Below are positions 52,640 through 64,000 of a DNA stretch of 64,000 nt, piece by piece. How positions within the stretch are numbered: position 1 is the stretch's first letter; every line of letters starts with the position of its first letter. The translations under genes were made by a program, and so were the position numbers. This stretch comes from Hemibagrus wyckioides (taxonomy: Eukaryota > Chordata > Actinopteri > Siluriformes > Bagridae). The notes under the pieces are model-generated. The model searched no databases. It saw nothing but the letters and a program-made list of their open reading frames with translations, and was not told the DNA's origin. Location of the stretch: the NCBI RefSeq assembly GCF_019097595.1, contig NC_080711.1, positions 14,407,428 to 14,471,427 of the forward strand, in the 5' to 3' direction.

Positions 52640-52915
52640 TCCCAGGAACTTAGAGTATTTGGCAACCTACATACAGGATAGCATGCCCACACATGTTTAT
52701 ACACTTATTCACATCTAAAGCAATTTAGTGCAGCCAGTACACCTACTAGTATTTTGTGAGAGGTAGGAGGAAACAAGAAGGAACCCTGACAAAACCCAGA
52801 CATACACAGGAAGAATATGCAAAGCTCCACACAGATAATCACCTGAGCTCAAAAACAAATTGGGGACCCAGGAGCTATAAGGCAGCAATATTACCTGATG
52901 CCCTGCTTTTCACAT
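52640..52915 (-). repeat. SINE-like repeat (family of 10415), antisense
   Basis: GACAAAACCCAGACATACAC, GAATATGCAAAGCTCCACAC and AAATTGGGGACCCAGGAGCT, GGCAGCAATATTACCTGATG correspond to the body and head of the family on the minus strand. Diverged. Confidence 0.5.
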
Positions 52916-53440
52916 ACAGGAAATCATCTTGTTTAAGCATATACAGTAAGTTTGTAGCTTCTCCAGCTGAGGAATATGGTCATAATCTGCCTGAATTCCA
53001 TCTCTATTTTGGCACAAACCAAATTCTTCCAAACCAATTAGCTGGAAGGGAAAAGAATGAAATCAAAAACGTTCCTTTGGTAACTCAGTCCTAATGCACA
53101 TCTCTAGTCTCAACCAGATGCCTGGTATGAACTTTTCTGACAAGCTTGTTATTAAAAAAAAAAAAAAATAGTGCGATTCATTTTAATATCTGTATTGGTA
53201 CCCACTCCAGTGTCAAGCTTTTAGCCTAAAAACGTCCCCCAGGGTTGGGACAAAGTAAGTGGGTAGTTGTATTGCTGTAGGCATTGAAAAGATGAAATTA
53301 CACAGAGGCCACCAGAGTCAGCTTCAGTCAGTCCCAATTTTTACACGGTTGAGGAAAATCATTTTAGATCCAATTATCATGCATCAGTAATGTTCCTGCA
53401 ACATTACAGTTACCCGATGAGAACAAAGAAATACTGAATA

Positions 53441-53467
53441 CTGTGTGTGTGTGTGTGTGTGTGTGTT
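53441..53467. repeat. (TG)n microsatellite
   Basis: Thirteen TG units. Confidence 0.95.
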
Positions 53468-55917
53468 TGAGGGACTTTAATAAAACACAAGCTATACTGA
53501 CATCTGAAAAGCAAGATGTCCTGAAGCCTCAGTGACTCACATTGTGTGCTGAACAACATCAATACTTCATTAATACCTCACACAGAGACAGAAAAAGTTT
53601 TCTTTTCGTTTTTCCTTTTTTCGCTTCTCAAAATGCTTCGTAGACATTAGGCAGTTTTTCCTACATGTACAGTAGACAATGTTGGCTTGCAAATGCCTAA
53701 ACAATTTCTAAAACAGAAATCAATCATAGTGAAATGTCTGGGTTTGACACTGATTCATATGATTTATATTATTCTCATCCACAGACTTTTTATTTTTTAT
53801 TCTACCCCTTTAAGGCCATCACAGTGGGAATAGGATTTTGCTTCCAAGTAACTGCACAAAATGTTGACATATTTAAATCTCTCTACAATGCTGTATACAG
53901 CTTTCTAAATTATTATATTAATTTTCTGTTGATCCCACTAAACGATTAAATGTCTCCTGTAATTCCGATGGTTAATTGACATTATGTTTATCAGAGGTTT
54001 TTCCAAAATAACTGTCTATGCACCATTTTACTTCCGCATCATTTCACACAGGACTTCTTGTTAATATCTTGAGTGGTTTGGACATTTCATCTATCATAAA
54101 ATATGCACTGGACATACACACCAATTAGGTTTCCATTTGTAGATTTGTAGACTATTGTAAGTGAATTATTTATGTAACATTTGACCTTTTAAAGTTCTGA
54201 CACATTCTGGATGATGGTTCTTCCTAAAAGAGTATCCAGCACTCTTGCCTCATTATCGTACCACAGTGTAACACCATTAAAATTGAACACATCTTTATAA
54301 TCATTTTCTCTGTTACAGCACAATGGTTTCATAATTCATTTCACCACACTGTTGTCGCTAGCATTAAAAAAACACTATGAATATTAGTGATGTGTTGTTC
54401 CCAAAGGGAGCCAGCTCTGTTAGAAGAGGTTAAGAGACGACTTGCATATACGAGCTGGATTGTTTTTAATTTGTTTGTTTGTTTTTTGCACATGAAGGCA
54501 GTGTCATTAATTTCACCGTACAATTTGCAAATGAATCAAATTCAATTCATCCAGATAAACCTCTGTTCATGTGAATGACCAGTCTATTTGACACTCACCT
54601 GTGTGTATGAGGCATCATGAGAGGGAGGGAAAGTTTTTATTAAACTTTTATTAAATAATTTCAGCCATAGTTATACAAAGAAGATCAATAACTGCTCACA
54701 ATATGCCTGGCAATATGCCTGGTCAGGTCTTACTGGTGAACTGAACCGAATGATCTGACTCACTCAAACAACTTAATGAGGAAGACTATTTAAAGTATGA
54801 TTACAAGTTTAATTTGGAATATGTGTCGATCATAATGGTGTAAAATAAGTACATTGTTCTAAGGCATTTTGACATTTCCCAAACATGTTCATTCAGCTAT
54901 AAGTAGATAATGACTATAATTGGAGGAATAATGATGACAGTTTAGTTTTTAAACTCAACATTAAAATAGTGTTTCAGTGAAGATGGTAAATAACTCTAGA
55001 CTGAATAGCTACAAATGAATAAATTTATTAAATCAATGTTAATCTGAAGTTAAAGTAAAAAATTGCATTTCACTTCCCTAATAACTCATTTCCAGATAAA
55101 AAGTCACTTTGGTCTCAGAACAATCAAATTGATTACTTAAATAAAACGGTTTGGATTTGTTTTAAAACAACTACTTAATTTTACCTAAAAGAAATCTTGC
55201 TTGAACGTCACATTGCTAGAATTTGCTTGCAGCTTAGCCTAAACGTTTAGCTACAGGAATCAATGCTAATTTAGCCTGGCTTCAAAACAAGTCTTAAAGT
55301 TAGAAAATCAGCTAAACTTAGCTAAACACCTTTTCATTCAAGGGAGACAAAGAAGACACCACATTTTTACAAGTTTTCAAAGTCAAATCTAAACACACAC
55401 AGATAGCTAATCTCTTAGCTACATTGTGTAGCATAAGAATGTCAAAGCTGATGAAATGACACAATTAGTGATCTATCTGGAAGTTGAGTCATATCAACTG
55501 GACTTCTTTCTAGTTAGATTGAAACGTTGGCAAATGAGGGAAGTTGACAGGATTCCACGCATTTGTATCCTCCAGAGTCACAGATCCTCCCCTCTATGGG
55601 TAGACTCATTAAGGGAACAAGTGGATGGGGGGGAGGTGTTAGGAGTGAGGGAGATTTTTGGGATGTAACAACCCTAGAGAAAGAGAGTAATAAGTGAGGA
55701 ATGAATGGATGTGAGTCCTTAGGTTTGGCTTTCCTGTTGGACGTGTGAAGAGGTGCAGAAGAGCAGCATGAAAAATAGGAGACAGGTTGTGCTGAAAACC
55801 TCCACCTCTTTTGAATTAAGGATTTTACACCTGAAAATAGATGGCCTCCTTCACTCTTCTCTTAAACCATTTGTCTTCCCTGTACCTTTACATCCTCAAA
55901 TGTGTGTCCTTTGTCTT

Positions 55918-56750
55918 TCAGATGCAGGTACACAGCCAGTTCTGGTCCTGAGGTTTTGTTTCTTCTGTATACAATTGGTAATCTACCAGATTCAGATCTG
56001 GTGACTGGGGAAGCCACTGGAGTACACTGAACTCATTGTCATGTCCATGGAATCTATTTGACACAATTTGTGCTTTGTTATATGGTACATTATCATGCTG
56101 GTTGAATTGTTGCCATAAAGGGTTGAACATGTTTTCTGTATCCAATATGTGCCAACACCAATGTGTCTTCACACCATTACACCACCATCACCAACCTAAT
56201 CTGTTGACAGAAGGCAGGTTGTGTCTGTGTATTTAAGATGATACCAAATTCTGATCTTCTGATCATTAACAGAAATTGAGGTTCATCAGACCAGACAGTG
56301 TTTTTTCAATCTTCAACTGTCCAGCTTAGGCAAGTCAGTGCCCAGTGTGTCCTTGGTTTCCTGTTCTTGGCTGACAAGAATGGAACCCGATGTTATTCTG
56401 CTGAGTTGTAGACTGCTACTGTAGCCTTCCTGTCAGCTTGAACCAGTCTATCTATGCTCCACTGACCTTTCTCATCAGCAAGACATTTCTGTCTGCAGAA
56501 CTGGTGCTCACTTGATATTTGATTCTATATGTATATATGCTAGAGACTATTGTGCAAAAAAAAAACCCTCAGGAGATCAGGAGTTTCTGAAATAGTAAAA
56601 CCAGTCATCTGGCACCAACAAACAGCCCACTGTCAAAGTCATATTTTTCCCTATTCTGACGTTTGATGTGAAGCTCATGACCTGTATTTTCATGGTTTTA
56701 TGGATTATGCTGCTGCTGTATGATTGTCTGATTGTCATCGTCACTAGGAA
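55918..56750 (-). mobile_element. Tc1-like family A, longest copy
   Basis: The minus strand contains a transposase relic: QHDNVPYNKAQIVSNRF, HDNEFSVLQWLPQSPDLNL (55970-56110) with the Asp motif and PQSPDLN before the catalytic Glu, which is replaced (LVDY). Further right follow the N-terminal region (CTGGCACCAACAAACAGCCC, GACGTTTGATGTGAAGCTCA). About 830 bp with frame breaks; the terminal repeats are lost. Confidence 0.75.
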
Positions 56751-56776
56751 AGCCATAATATAAGATGAAATTTAAA

Positions 56777-56855
56777 TTTGTTAAATTATTATTATTAGTA
56801 GTAGTTGTTGTAGTAGTAGTAGTAATAGTAGTAGTATTGTTATTGTTGTTGTTGC
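56777..56855. repeat. degenerate (TTA)(GTA)(TTG) trinucleotide tract
   Basis: Successive ATT, AGT and GTT trinucleotide runs. Confidence 0.85.
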
Positions 56856-57370
56856 AGTAAAAATCTGTGGAGTCCATTGGCTCTGACTAGGAATCAAGTG
56901 TCTAATGGCTTAGTGACTCTCTATGGAAGTGTTATGAAAATTAACATAGACTTCTGAGGTGTATTTGTTTCACTAAATCAACTAATCAAGAACAGATAGG
57001 GCTGATAATCATGTGCATAGACATGTAGCAATATTTTAGTGATAGTGACCTCTGTTGGTGCGGCATGGAACTATCATCTCTAAAATCTTACAAACACACT
57101 CCTTGGTTCATTATATTGTAAAAGAATACTTACCACTTCTGCTAAAAAGTCCATCATTAACAGAAATATGGATGAAAGTAAATCTGTTAAATGAAAGAAG
57201 CTGCTATGCTATGCTAGGAGTAGCTTCCACTGACTTACTGATTGTGTTCAATGAGCATGCATTTATTCAGCCTCACTGACACACCACACAGTTAAAAGAA
57301 ATTTGTATTCATTCTGTTCATTATGAATATTACAGTAGCTCAGTTTATGCTCAGTTTCTGACATTGCCAG

Positions 57371-57554
57371 ATGTGGGAGCTTAGCCGCTAAGATGAACTA
57401 CTGATTAGAAATTTGTGAGTTCAGATCCCAGGACCACCAAGCTACTATTGCTGGGCCCTTGAGCAAAGCCCTGAACCCTTAACTGTTCAGCTGTATAAAA
57501 ATGAGATAAATGTATGTTGCTCTGGATAAGGGTGTCTGGCAAATCCTGTAAATT
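57371..57554 (+). repeat. SINE with tRNA-like head and tail
   Basis: Head GGAGCTTAGCCGCTAAGATG, then TTGTGAGTTCAGATCCCAGG (B-box-like), CACCAAGCTACTATTGCTGG, CCCTTGAGCAAAGCCCTGAA and the tail TGCTCTGGATAAGGGTGTCT. It is the most complete sense copy of the family also seen at 3557-3880. Confidence 0.75.
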
Positions 57555-57569
57555 ACCAAGCTCTTGTTC

Positions 57570-57715
57570 TCATGGCTTGACCCCTGTTTGTGTGCCTCAT
57601 TACCTGTGTTTTGCCTCGTCCAAGGTTAGTTTGCTGCTTGTCATTATAAATTGTTACAGTGTGTGACATTAAAGCTTTTTACTTTTGCAACTGCCTCTGT
57701 GCGTTTCTCATGACA
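57570..57715 (+). repeat. possible LTR/retroposon 3' fragment
   Basis: GACCCCTGTTTGTGTGCCTC through ATTAAAGCTTTTTACTTTTG and GCCTCTGTGCGTTTCTCATG resembles the R/U5 end of an LTR. Borders uncertain. Confidence 0.3.
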
Positions 57716-58391
57716 AACATTTAAATGTGCATGGTATTGCTGCATGTCTTCTAAATATATAAGAACAGCTGAGCCTCAATGAACTTGCACTTGAATCTGT
57801 TGACAGTTTTGTAGCCATGTCTTGCTGTGCTGTAAACCCCTCTAACAAAGTGTGTGGTAGTTATATTATCAACTTTATATTGATATAACTACCAAAGCAA
57901 TGTGGATAAATTAAACGATGGCATAAACCAAGACAGCTAACATTACCTAAATTTCATAACAAATTACTATTGACTGTATTTTTTTAGTCAACACTCAAAC
58001 CGACTTGGTAAGGTCAGAGAGTCTCTCCCATTTAAATCAAATCCACCAAAAGCATAAAAAGACCTCACTTTATTCAGACAGGTAATTTACTGCAGGTGTC
58101 AGAACCAGATAAAAATAATAATAAGGAGCAGCTAGAGTCTTCTAAAAGAGTCCTGACTGTAAATCTTGATTCCAGTTTATCAGTATATACTGTATAATTC
58201 TTTTTATTTTTTACATACATGGACATGAAGTCTAGCTAGCAAAACGTAACTCAGCCTTGACTTGATGCTCTAAAAATTATTGTAAATAATACAGTTTAGC
58301 ATTTTACATATTAATTAATGTCTCAGTGTGCATACTGTACCACTAGCATGAAACAGGGCTGTTTCCACAACCCATTTTAATGTTCGGGGTC

Positions 58392-58794
58392 TGTAACATT
58401 TGGGAGACACCGCCTGAAGCAGGGTAGAGAAATCACAATCACCCGCGTGCAGTTTAACAGACCCACAAGCAGAATAAATTAAAAGTGTAGCTTTATTTTT
58501 CACAACTTAACAGAACACTGGACAAATACAACCTGATTAACAAAAATAACAATAACATGGGAACCTGGAAACATAACTGCATCTGACCAAACAACAAACA
58601 GAAAACAATGGCTGAGAAAGACAGATACAAAAGGGCTGGTATATATAGGACAAAACATTAGGGTAATTGGGGAACAGGTGACATGGCAGAAAACCCATGT
58701 GGGGACTACAGAAACAAAATGCAGGCTATGGTGAATTGCCTGCCAGCACCCCCTCTGGTGGTCCGGCAGGGAAGTGTCCTAGCAGCTCCTGACA
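58392..58794 (-). mobile_element. antisense LTR related to 33295-33755
   Basis: The minus strand starts TGTCAGGAGCTGCTAGGACA and ends CCCAAATGTTACA. TATA box near 58639-58648 and AATAAA at 58492-58497 (antisense). 403 bp. No matching duplication at the ends (GGGTC against CCCAT), so it may be older or rearranged. Confidence 0.75.
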
Positions 58795-59604
58795 CCCATA
58801 TGTTGTGGATGCAGGTGAAAGATGAACACATTATCCAATCAGAAGTGTCTACTGCATACTTCAAAGCCTCCACCATGCAGACTCTGGCTCCAATTTTGCC
58901 CTATTGCACAACCTCAAAACCCTGCAATGGGAGTAAAAGGTACCTTTGATCGTGAAAACAAAAGAACGTTGTCATCAATTTTACAATACAATAAAAACAA
59001 AAGAGAGTTGCACATTTTGTTTCTGTGACTAAGTTTCAGTGCCATTCTACTATGCGTGTATTAGCTAGAATGAAAAGTGCTATTCCACAAACAGAGCTTT
59101 AACCTAATTTACCATGGGCACTTAGGTATTGTATGGCTCACTTGGCAGTGGAACCAATGACAAACTGCATGATCATGTTTAATCTACTGAAATGTACTTT
59201 ACCACACAGTTTGAGAGACTTCAGAGTCCTACACATACTCACTACTTGCTTTTTAAACCAAGTTGTTTTTACAGAATTAGCAAAGATTAAAGTTTATTAG
59301 CGATTATGAATTTTATTAATGTCCTGTCATTTATTCTGAAGCTTGTATATAATATAATAAATAATGCTTTTTAGGAAACACCATTACTTGTATTAAATGT
59401 TGACAACTGACATTGATTGAGCAGCAAAAGCCTCTGCTGTATGTCATTTTTTCAGTAATGTTTGACAGGCTCAGGAAATGAGTTTGGTTTTCCATCGCCA
59501 TGTGTCTTCCTCGTTTTGTGCTGAACATTTGCTTCAGTGTGTCACCTGTAACAACATAGTTACCCTCTGAAACTATTGGACCAATATGTTTTGTACATTT
59601 GCAA

Positions 59605-60985
59605 TTGAAATCAAAAGATGAACATGGGATGATAGATCAGTATTTTAGAATTCAATTCCTGATATTTACATCCAGATATGATTCTTCTGTCTTGCACCCC
59701 TTGCATCTGGTTGCACTCATTGGAGCCCCTGGAGAAACGTTGTCTTATTTCACTATGAATTGCGTCACCTATATGTGGTTGAAATGACAATAAAAGCTTC
59801 TTGACTAGACTTGACTTGAACATGGCACCTTTGGTGGCCCACTACTCAATTTTTTAGAAGAAACATGGTTAAAATGGCCAATGTATTAGAACAGACAGTT
59901 TTAAAGTGCATAACACTTCATATTCGGCGCATCCCTTACATGCAATAACATAATCAAGCTAGCAACCAGATTTTCTTTGCTTTTTTTAGGTTTGTACCAC
60001 ATGAAATGCACGCTCAATTGGGTTAAGGTCTGGAGATTGACTTTTGGCCAGACTAAAACCCTAAAACCTTCCAATGTTTTCCCCTTGATGAGGTCATTTG
60101 TTGTGTTGGCAGTGTGTTTTGGGCCATTGTCCTGCTGCGTGATGAAGTTACTCCCAGTGAAATTGCATGCATTTCTCTATAAATTGGCAGACCGAATGAT
60201 TCTGTAGATTTTTGAATTTATAATACTGCTACCATCATGAGTTACATAATCAATAAAGATTAATAAGTCATGACACTACCACCACTGTGTTTGGTCAATG
60301 GGCTTATATGTTTTGCATCATGAGCAGATCCTTTCTTTCTCCACACTTTTTGATAGAGGTTCATTTTGCTTTCAGATCTTTTGTTCTATATATTTCTTGC
60401 CAGTTCTATTGGCTGTCTGATTGTTACTGCTGTTGAGTGGTTTGCATTGTGTGGTATGGCCTCTATATTTCTGCTTTCCAAGTCTGTTTTTGAATGGTGG
60501 ATTGTGATACCATCACCCCTTGCCCTGTGGAGGATGCTGGTGATGGCACTGACTGTTGTTTTTGAATTTTTCTTTAAAGATCCCACAATGTTTTTGTCAT
60601 CAACTGCTGTTGTTTTCCTTGGCTGACTAATTTCATGCCTGGTTGTTAGTACACCAGTGGTTTTATTCTTTTTCTTTTTTTTTTTAAGGAAACTACAAAT
60701 TGTCCTATTGGCTATGTCCAATGCCTAGACAATAGTTCTGATCGATCTTCCCTCTTTCCTCAGTTTAGGCACTGAGGGCTCACGAGTAGCCATCAGAGCT
60801 ATTAATTGTTTAAACAACCAATCTAACAGGGGTCACCTGAGCAGCAAGCACTATTTCTGATCACTTGAACAATGGGTGTGGTCAAACAAAAGGTACCTTG
60901 TTCTAAATTATTTAACATATCTAGATGTAAATATGAAGCTGATATTTCTGATCTGATTCATATTCATATTTGGCTTGCTGATCAA
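59605..60985 (-). mobile_element. Tc1-like element with terminal inverted regions
   Basis: The left region (AGATGAACATGGGATGATAG, GATATTTACATCCAGAT) and right region (ATCTAGATGTAAATATGAAG, CTGATCTGATTCATATTCAT) are inverted copies. The minus strand between them contains QQDNGPKHTANTTNDLIKG, the second-Asp motif of a Tc1 transposase, near 60080-60165. Decayed by many stops. It contains an inserted retroposon tail at 59681-59820. Confidence 0.75.
59681..59820 (+). mobile_element. retroposon 3' tail inserted in the Tc1 element
   Basis: TATATGTGGTTGAAATGACA and ATAAAAGCTTCTTGACTAGA, ending in the pentamer tail CTTGACTTGAA, a common fish LINE/SINE 3' end. It interrupts the terminal region of the surrounding Tc1 element. 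Confidence 0.65.
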
Positions 60986-61028
60986 ACAATCTGAGAGTAC
61001 TGTACGAAGAGTATGCTCTCAAGTGCTC

Positions 61029-61030
61029 GA

Positions 61031-61126
<96 letters not shown>

Positions 61127-61127
61127 A
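61029..61127. repeat. (GAAA)n microsatellite
   Basis: About 25 clean units, starting some 45 bases after the Tc1 terminal region. Creates false KERK and FLSFFLS frames. Confidence 0.95.
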
Positions 61128-62440
61128 GATGCTTACTGTTGTAATGTTGTTGAGGCAGATACACTGGGCATGTCTGGGATTCCAAAAGTTTTTTGTCCAG
61201 GACATATATAAATGTTTAGGGAATAATAATACATTCCACAAAGTGCAGGGTGAACAATGTAGACAGATAACAAATGAATCAGGCAATCTAAAATAAAAGC
61301 AGAGGCAATCTGTTTCTGAGTTGGGATTGCATGGCATTCCCTTTTTTGTCTCTTCACACAAATAAAGACATACCAAATAAGGTCTGGAATGAAACACTCA
61401 ATAGCAATTGCTGTATAAAAGCAGCACTTCAGTGTGGTACAATAATTCATTCTGAGCTTTATTTGTTTGTTTGTATTTTATTTAATTTTTTCTACCATTT
61501 CACACATTTCATCTCTCATTATGAGAAAAAAGGTATAAACCAGAATTTGAAATAAGCAATAGGGACACAAATGAGGTTAAAAAATGGATTTTTAACCACT
61601 TAGTGTACAATGTGCTATAAGCTGAGGAGCTACAGGGGGAAGCAATTCTTCACCTGGCCAATTAAATGGCATCTAGACCGAGTTTAAAGTTTGTCAGGTC
61701 TCCTTGAGTGCTATAATCATACAGCATCTGCTTGTGGCCTTTATTTAGCCACGTACTTGTTTACTAAATGTCAAATGTCCAGGCTAAATTCTGTATCTAG
61801 CATTTATATGGCAACAGTAAGTTATTTGACCACATGGATCCTGACCTGACATCATTGAACTAGGCAAAAATTTCTACATTCCTGTCAATCAGCAAATTCT
61901 TATGAATGTGGAGTTCTGCTACTGTACATGATATTACTGCATGTCATTGTTTAAAAGGAGATTTCACAAATCTTGTCTCCCATTGTGGTAGCATACTACA
62001 TCAGCAAGCAGAGTAATGAACACAGGTAAGAATAGAACATGGATTATGTCACTCAGATTGTGTGCCGAAAAACAGCTTGTGTTTTGTGTTCGTCCTGCTC
62101 GACAGCTGAATTGTTCTGCCCTGGAGCTGTCACAGTGCTTAATCGATGCCATCAGGCAAGCGTGTTGCAAAGTAAAGCATTAGAAAATAGCATTTGAATA
62201 TCATTTGAATATCAATGAACCCTGATGTAAATTGATATAATTACTGATGTAATTATTAAAACTGATTTGCACAGTTCCCTGTGGAAAATTATTCTGGAGA
62301 AAGCTTTGGGAAACAATGATTTCAGTAAGATTTTTTGACATGCATTATATTGCCATCATGTTGTCCATTCATCCATTTTCTTTTTCTTCCTTCTTTTGTG
62401 TAAATGTTATTTATTTCACATCTTAAATGTTGTTGTTGTT

Positions 62441-62533
62441 CTTTCGACTGCTCCCTATTCGGGGTCGCCACAGTGGATCATTTGGTTCATATGTTTTGAT
62501 TTTGGCACAGGTTTTATGCCGGATACCCTTCCT
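62441..62533 (+). repeat. SINE body fragment (family of 42850)
   Basis: TTTCGACTGCTCCCTATTCG, GGGTCGCCACAGTGGATCAT, TTTGGCACAGGTTTTATGCC and GGATACCCTTCC. The head is missing; it runs directly into the next repeat. Confidence 0.6.
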
Positions 62534-62536
62534 TCC

Positions 62537-62775
62537 ATCAATCAGTCTATACCCGCTTTACTTTTAATTAGGGTCACGGGGATCTGCTGGAGCCTATCCC
62601 AGCACACATTGGGCGAAAGGCAGAGGTACACCCTGGACAGGTCACCAGTACATCACAGGGCCACATATAGACAGACAACCACACACACTTACACTCACTC
62701 CTATGGGCAATTTAGAATTACCAATCCACCTAATGTATATGTTTTTGGACTGTGGGAGGAAACCGGAGTACTTAA
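62537..62775 (-). repeat. SINE-like repeat (family of 10415), antisense
   Basis: ATCAGTCTATACCCGCTTTA, GGGATCTGCTGGAGCCTATC, TACACCCTGGACAGGTCACC and TTGGACTGTGGGAGGAAACC. It is nearly identical over its first 110 bases to 44868-45005. The head is missing. Confidence 0.7.
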
Positions 62776-63009
62776 TGCTTAATATTAAGATTAATAAGAT
62801 TAATAATGCATGTGAGTCTTCATAAAAAACCCAACATGGCTGCGTAACCAAGTCCTAAACACAGACAACTGACTGGAGTGTTAGACTAAAATATGCCTAT
62901 CATTCCAAAAGACCATTATTTAATAATTTGTGATTCATGGACATATTATGTGACCTTCAAAGAGTCTATTTCTACTGCTAAATGTTGTGTTCTTGTTTCG
63001 CTTGCTAAC

Positions 63010-63440
63010 TTGCTAACCTGCTCAAGGCTGCTGAGGATGACCCCACATGGACTTCCTGGAGATACATGGGACTGCTGTGGATAGTACAACTTGAAGACCA
63101 TAGCAGTGTCTTTGAACTGCTGTTGCTGGGGTCAGTTATACACTTAGGTCTCCATCATTGAACATTTAATTTCTTCAGCAGGAAGAAATCTATGTTAAAA
63201 CTATAATGAATTCAAAAATTATGCTGATCCTCATATTTATAAGTTGCTCCTTATTACACTTTATACCTGAACCTGACTATATAGTGTACAGTTGCCCTTA
63301 GTTTGCACATTAAGAATAAATATAAATTTCAGTTTTCAACTTCTTATCATTTTTATCCTATATTTTTGTATGTAAAGCTGCTTTGAGACAAAGTCCATTC
63401 TTAAAAGCACTATACAAATAAAACTGAATTGAATTTAATT
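63010..63440 (+). repeat. LINE/SINE-type 3' tail repeat, longest copy
   Basis: GAGGATGACCCCACATGGAC, CCATAGCAGTGTCTTTGAAC, then GTAAAGCTGCTTTGAGACAA, GCACTATACAAATAAAACTG and a GAATTGAATTTAATTGAAT tail. It carries more of the 5' body than the copies at 32490 and 37400. Confidence 0.65.
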
Positions 63441-63615
63441 GAATGGTTTAGCTCTATGAGAAGGGCAGAGTTATCAGGTGGGGGTTCCTGGATGCAGACT
63501 CAGGACTGCTTCTTTATTTTCCCTTTTACACTTTTTTCCCTCTAACCTCCCTCTAAGAATGCCTGTATATAAGCTGCCTGTGAAATCTTTACAGTAGAGA
63601 GATGCTGATGTAACT

Positions 63616-63643
63616 TTGTGTGTGTGTGTGTGTGTGTGTGTGA
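63616..63643. repeat. (TG)n microsatellite
   Basis: Fourteen GT units. Confidence 0.95.
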
Positions 63644-64000
63644 GTGCATGGTCTCTCTGAGTGTTCGTGAAAGAACACATTCATGATCCATCTTCTCCTG
63701 AGCAAATTCATAACACTGAGAAACAAAGAAAGTGAACGGAGAAAATTCTAGCAATATACTAAAACATTTTATAACTGAATAGCCCTAGGCCTTAAAGCAA
63801 CACAAAACAAGACATATTGAAGTCAACCCTCAATCTATCACACTCAAAATTAAACCATTTCTAATGTTATCATTAATGAAGTCATTACCCAACTTACCCG
63901 GCCCATAAGCCACACTCCAACTGCAGGAGCAAAACACCAAGGTGGAGAAAATGGACACTCTCATGGCAAACAATACTGGGCATGTGCAGTTAGAACCTCA

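Noticed and set aside
58683..58949. 88-codon frame MAENPCGDYRNKMQ
   Set aside because: It lies mostly in the antisense LTR and its flank, with no protein features.
60921..61397. 158-codon minus frame with FFLSFFLS repeat
   Set aside because: Produced by the GAAA microsatellite; the remaining residues match nothing.

Overview
The window looks like a piece of a teleost nuclear genome, most likely an otophysan and probably a catfish-type fish. The reasons are an intron-rich vertebrate glycosyltransferase gene, AT-rich introns full of microsatellites, many Tc1/mariner relics of families common in fish, tRNA-headed SINE-like repeats, LINE 3' tails ending in TTGAC or GAATT pentamers, and LTR fragments. 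The species assignment is inference. There are no bacterial or viral genes, no CRISPR array, no stand-alone tRNA or rRNA gene and no operon.

One real protein-coding gene is visible: the 3' two thirds of mgat5b (alpha-1,6-mannosylglycoprotein 6-beta-N-acetylglucosaminyltransferase B, GT18 family) on the + strand. Ten coding exons (2241-2410, 20128-20259, 25451-25584, 27866-27996, 31072-31227, 31497-31643, 34775-34891, 36817-36891, 37043-37314, 41112-41310) join with GT/AG borders and matching phases into 1533 coding bases, 510 residues plus a stop. The exons for the cytoplasmic tail, membrane anchor and stem (about 280 residues judged from the human protein) lie upstream of the window. Introns range from 151 bp to 17.7 kb, and the largest (2411-20127) is packed with repeats.

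Layout. 1-2240: intron. 2411-20127: giant intron with microsatellites, a complex GGAA tract, SINE-like and LTR-like copies and two Tc1 elements side by side (15065-16552 and 16563-17641). 20260-31071: three introns with truncated Tc1 copies, three related LTR-like repeats around the exon at 25451, and a transposon nested inside another (29717-30690). 31228-41111: shorter introns with a solo LTR that keeps its target duplication (33295-33755), a GATA tract in a direct-repeat frame, and a hAT-type MITE with an 8-bp duplication (40495-40687). 41311-41700: 3' UTR. 41.7-64 kb: intergenic DNA without a recognisable gene, made of dispersed repeats, Tc1 relics, SINE/LINE tails, an antisense LTR and microsatellites.

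I found no convincing new biological system. The parts most worth checking are the CA/GT microsatellites touching three mgat5b 5' splice sites, the nested and duplicated repeat structures, and several unclassified dispersed repeat pairs.
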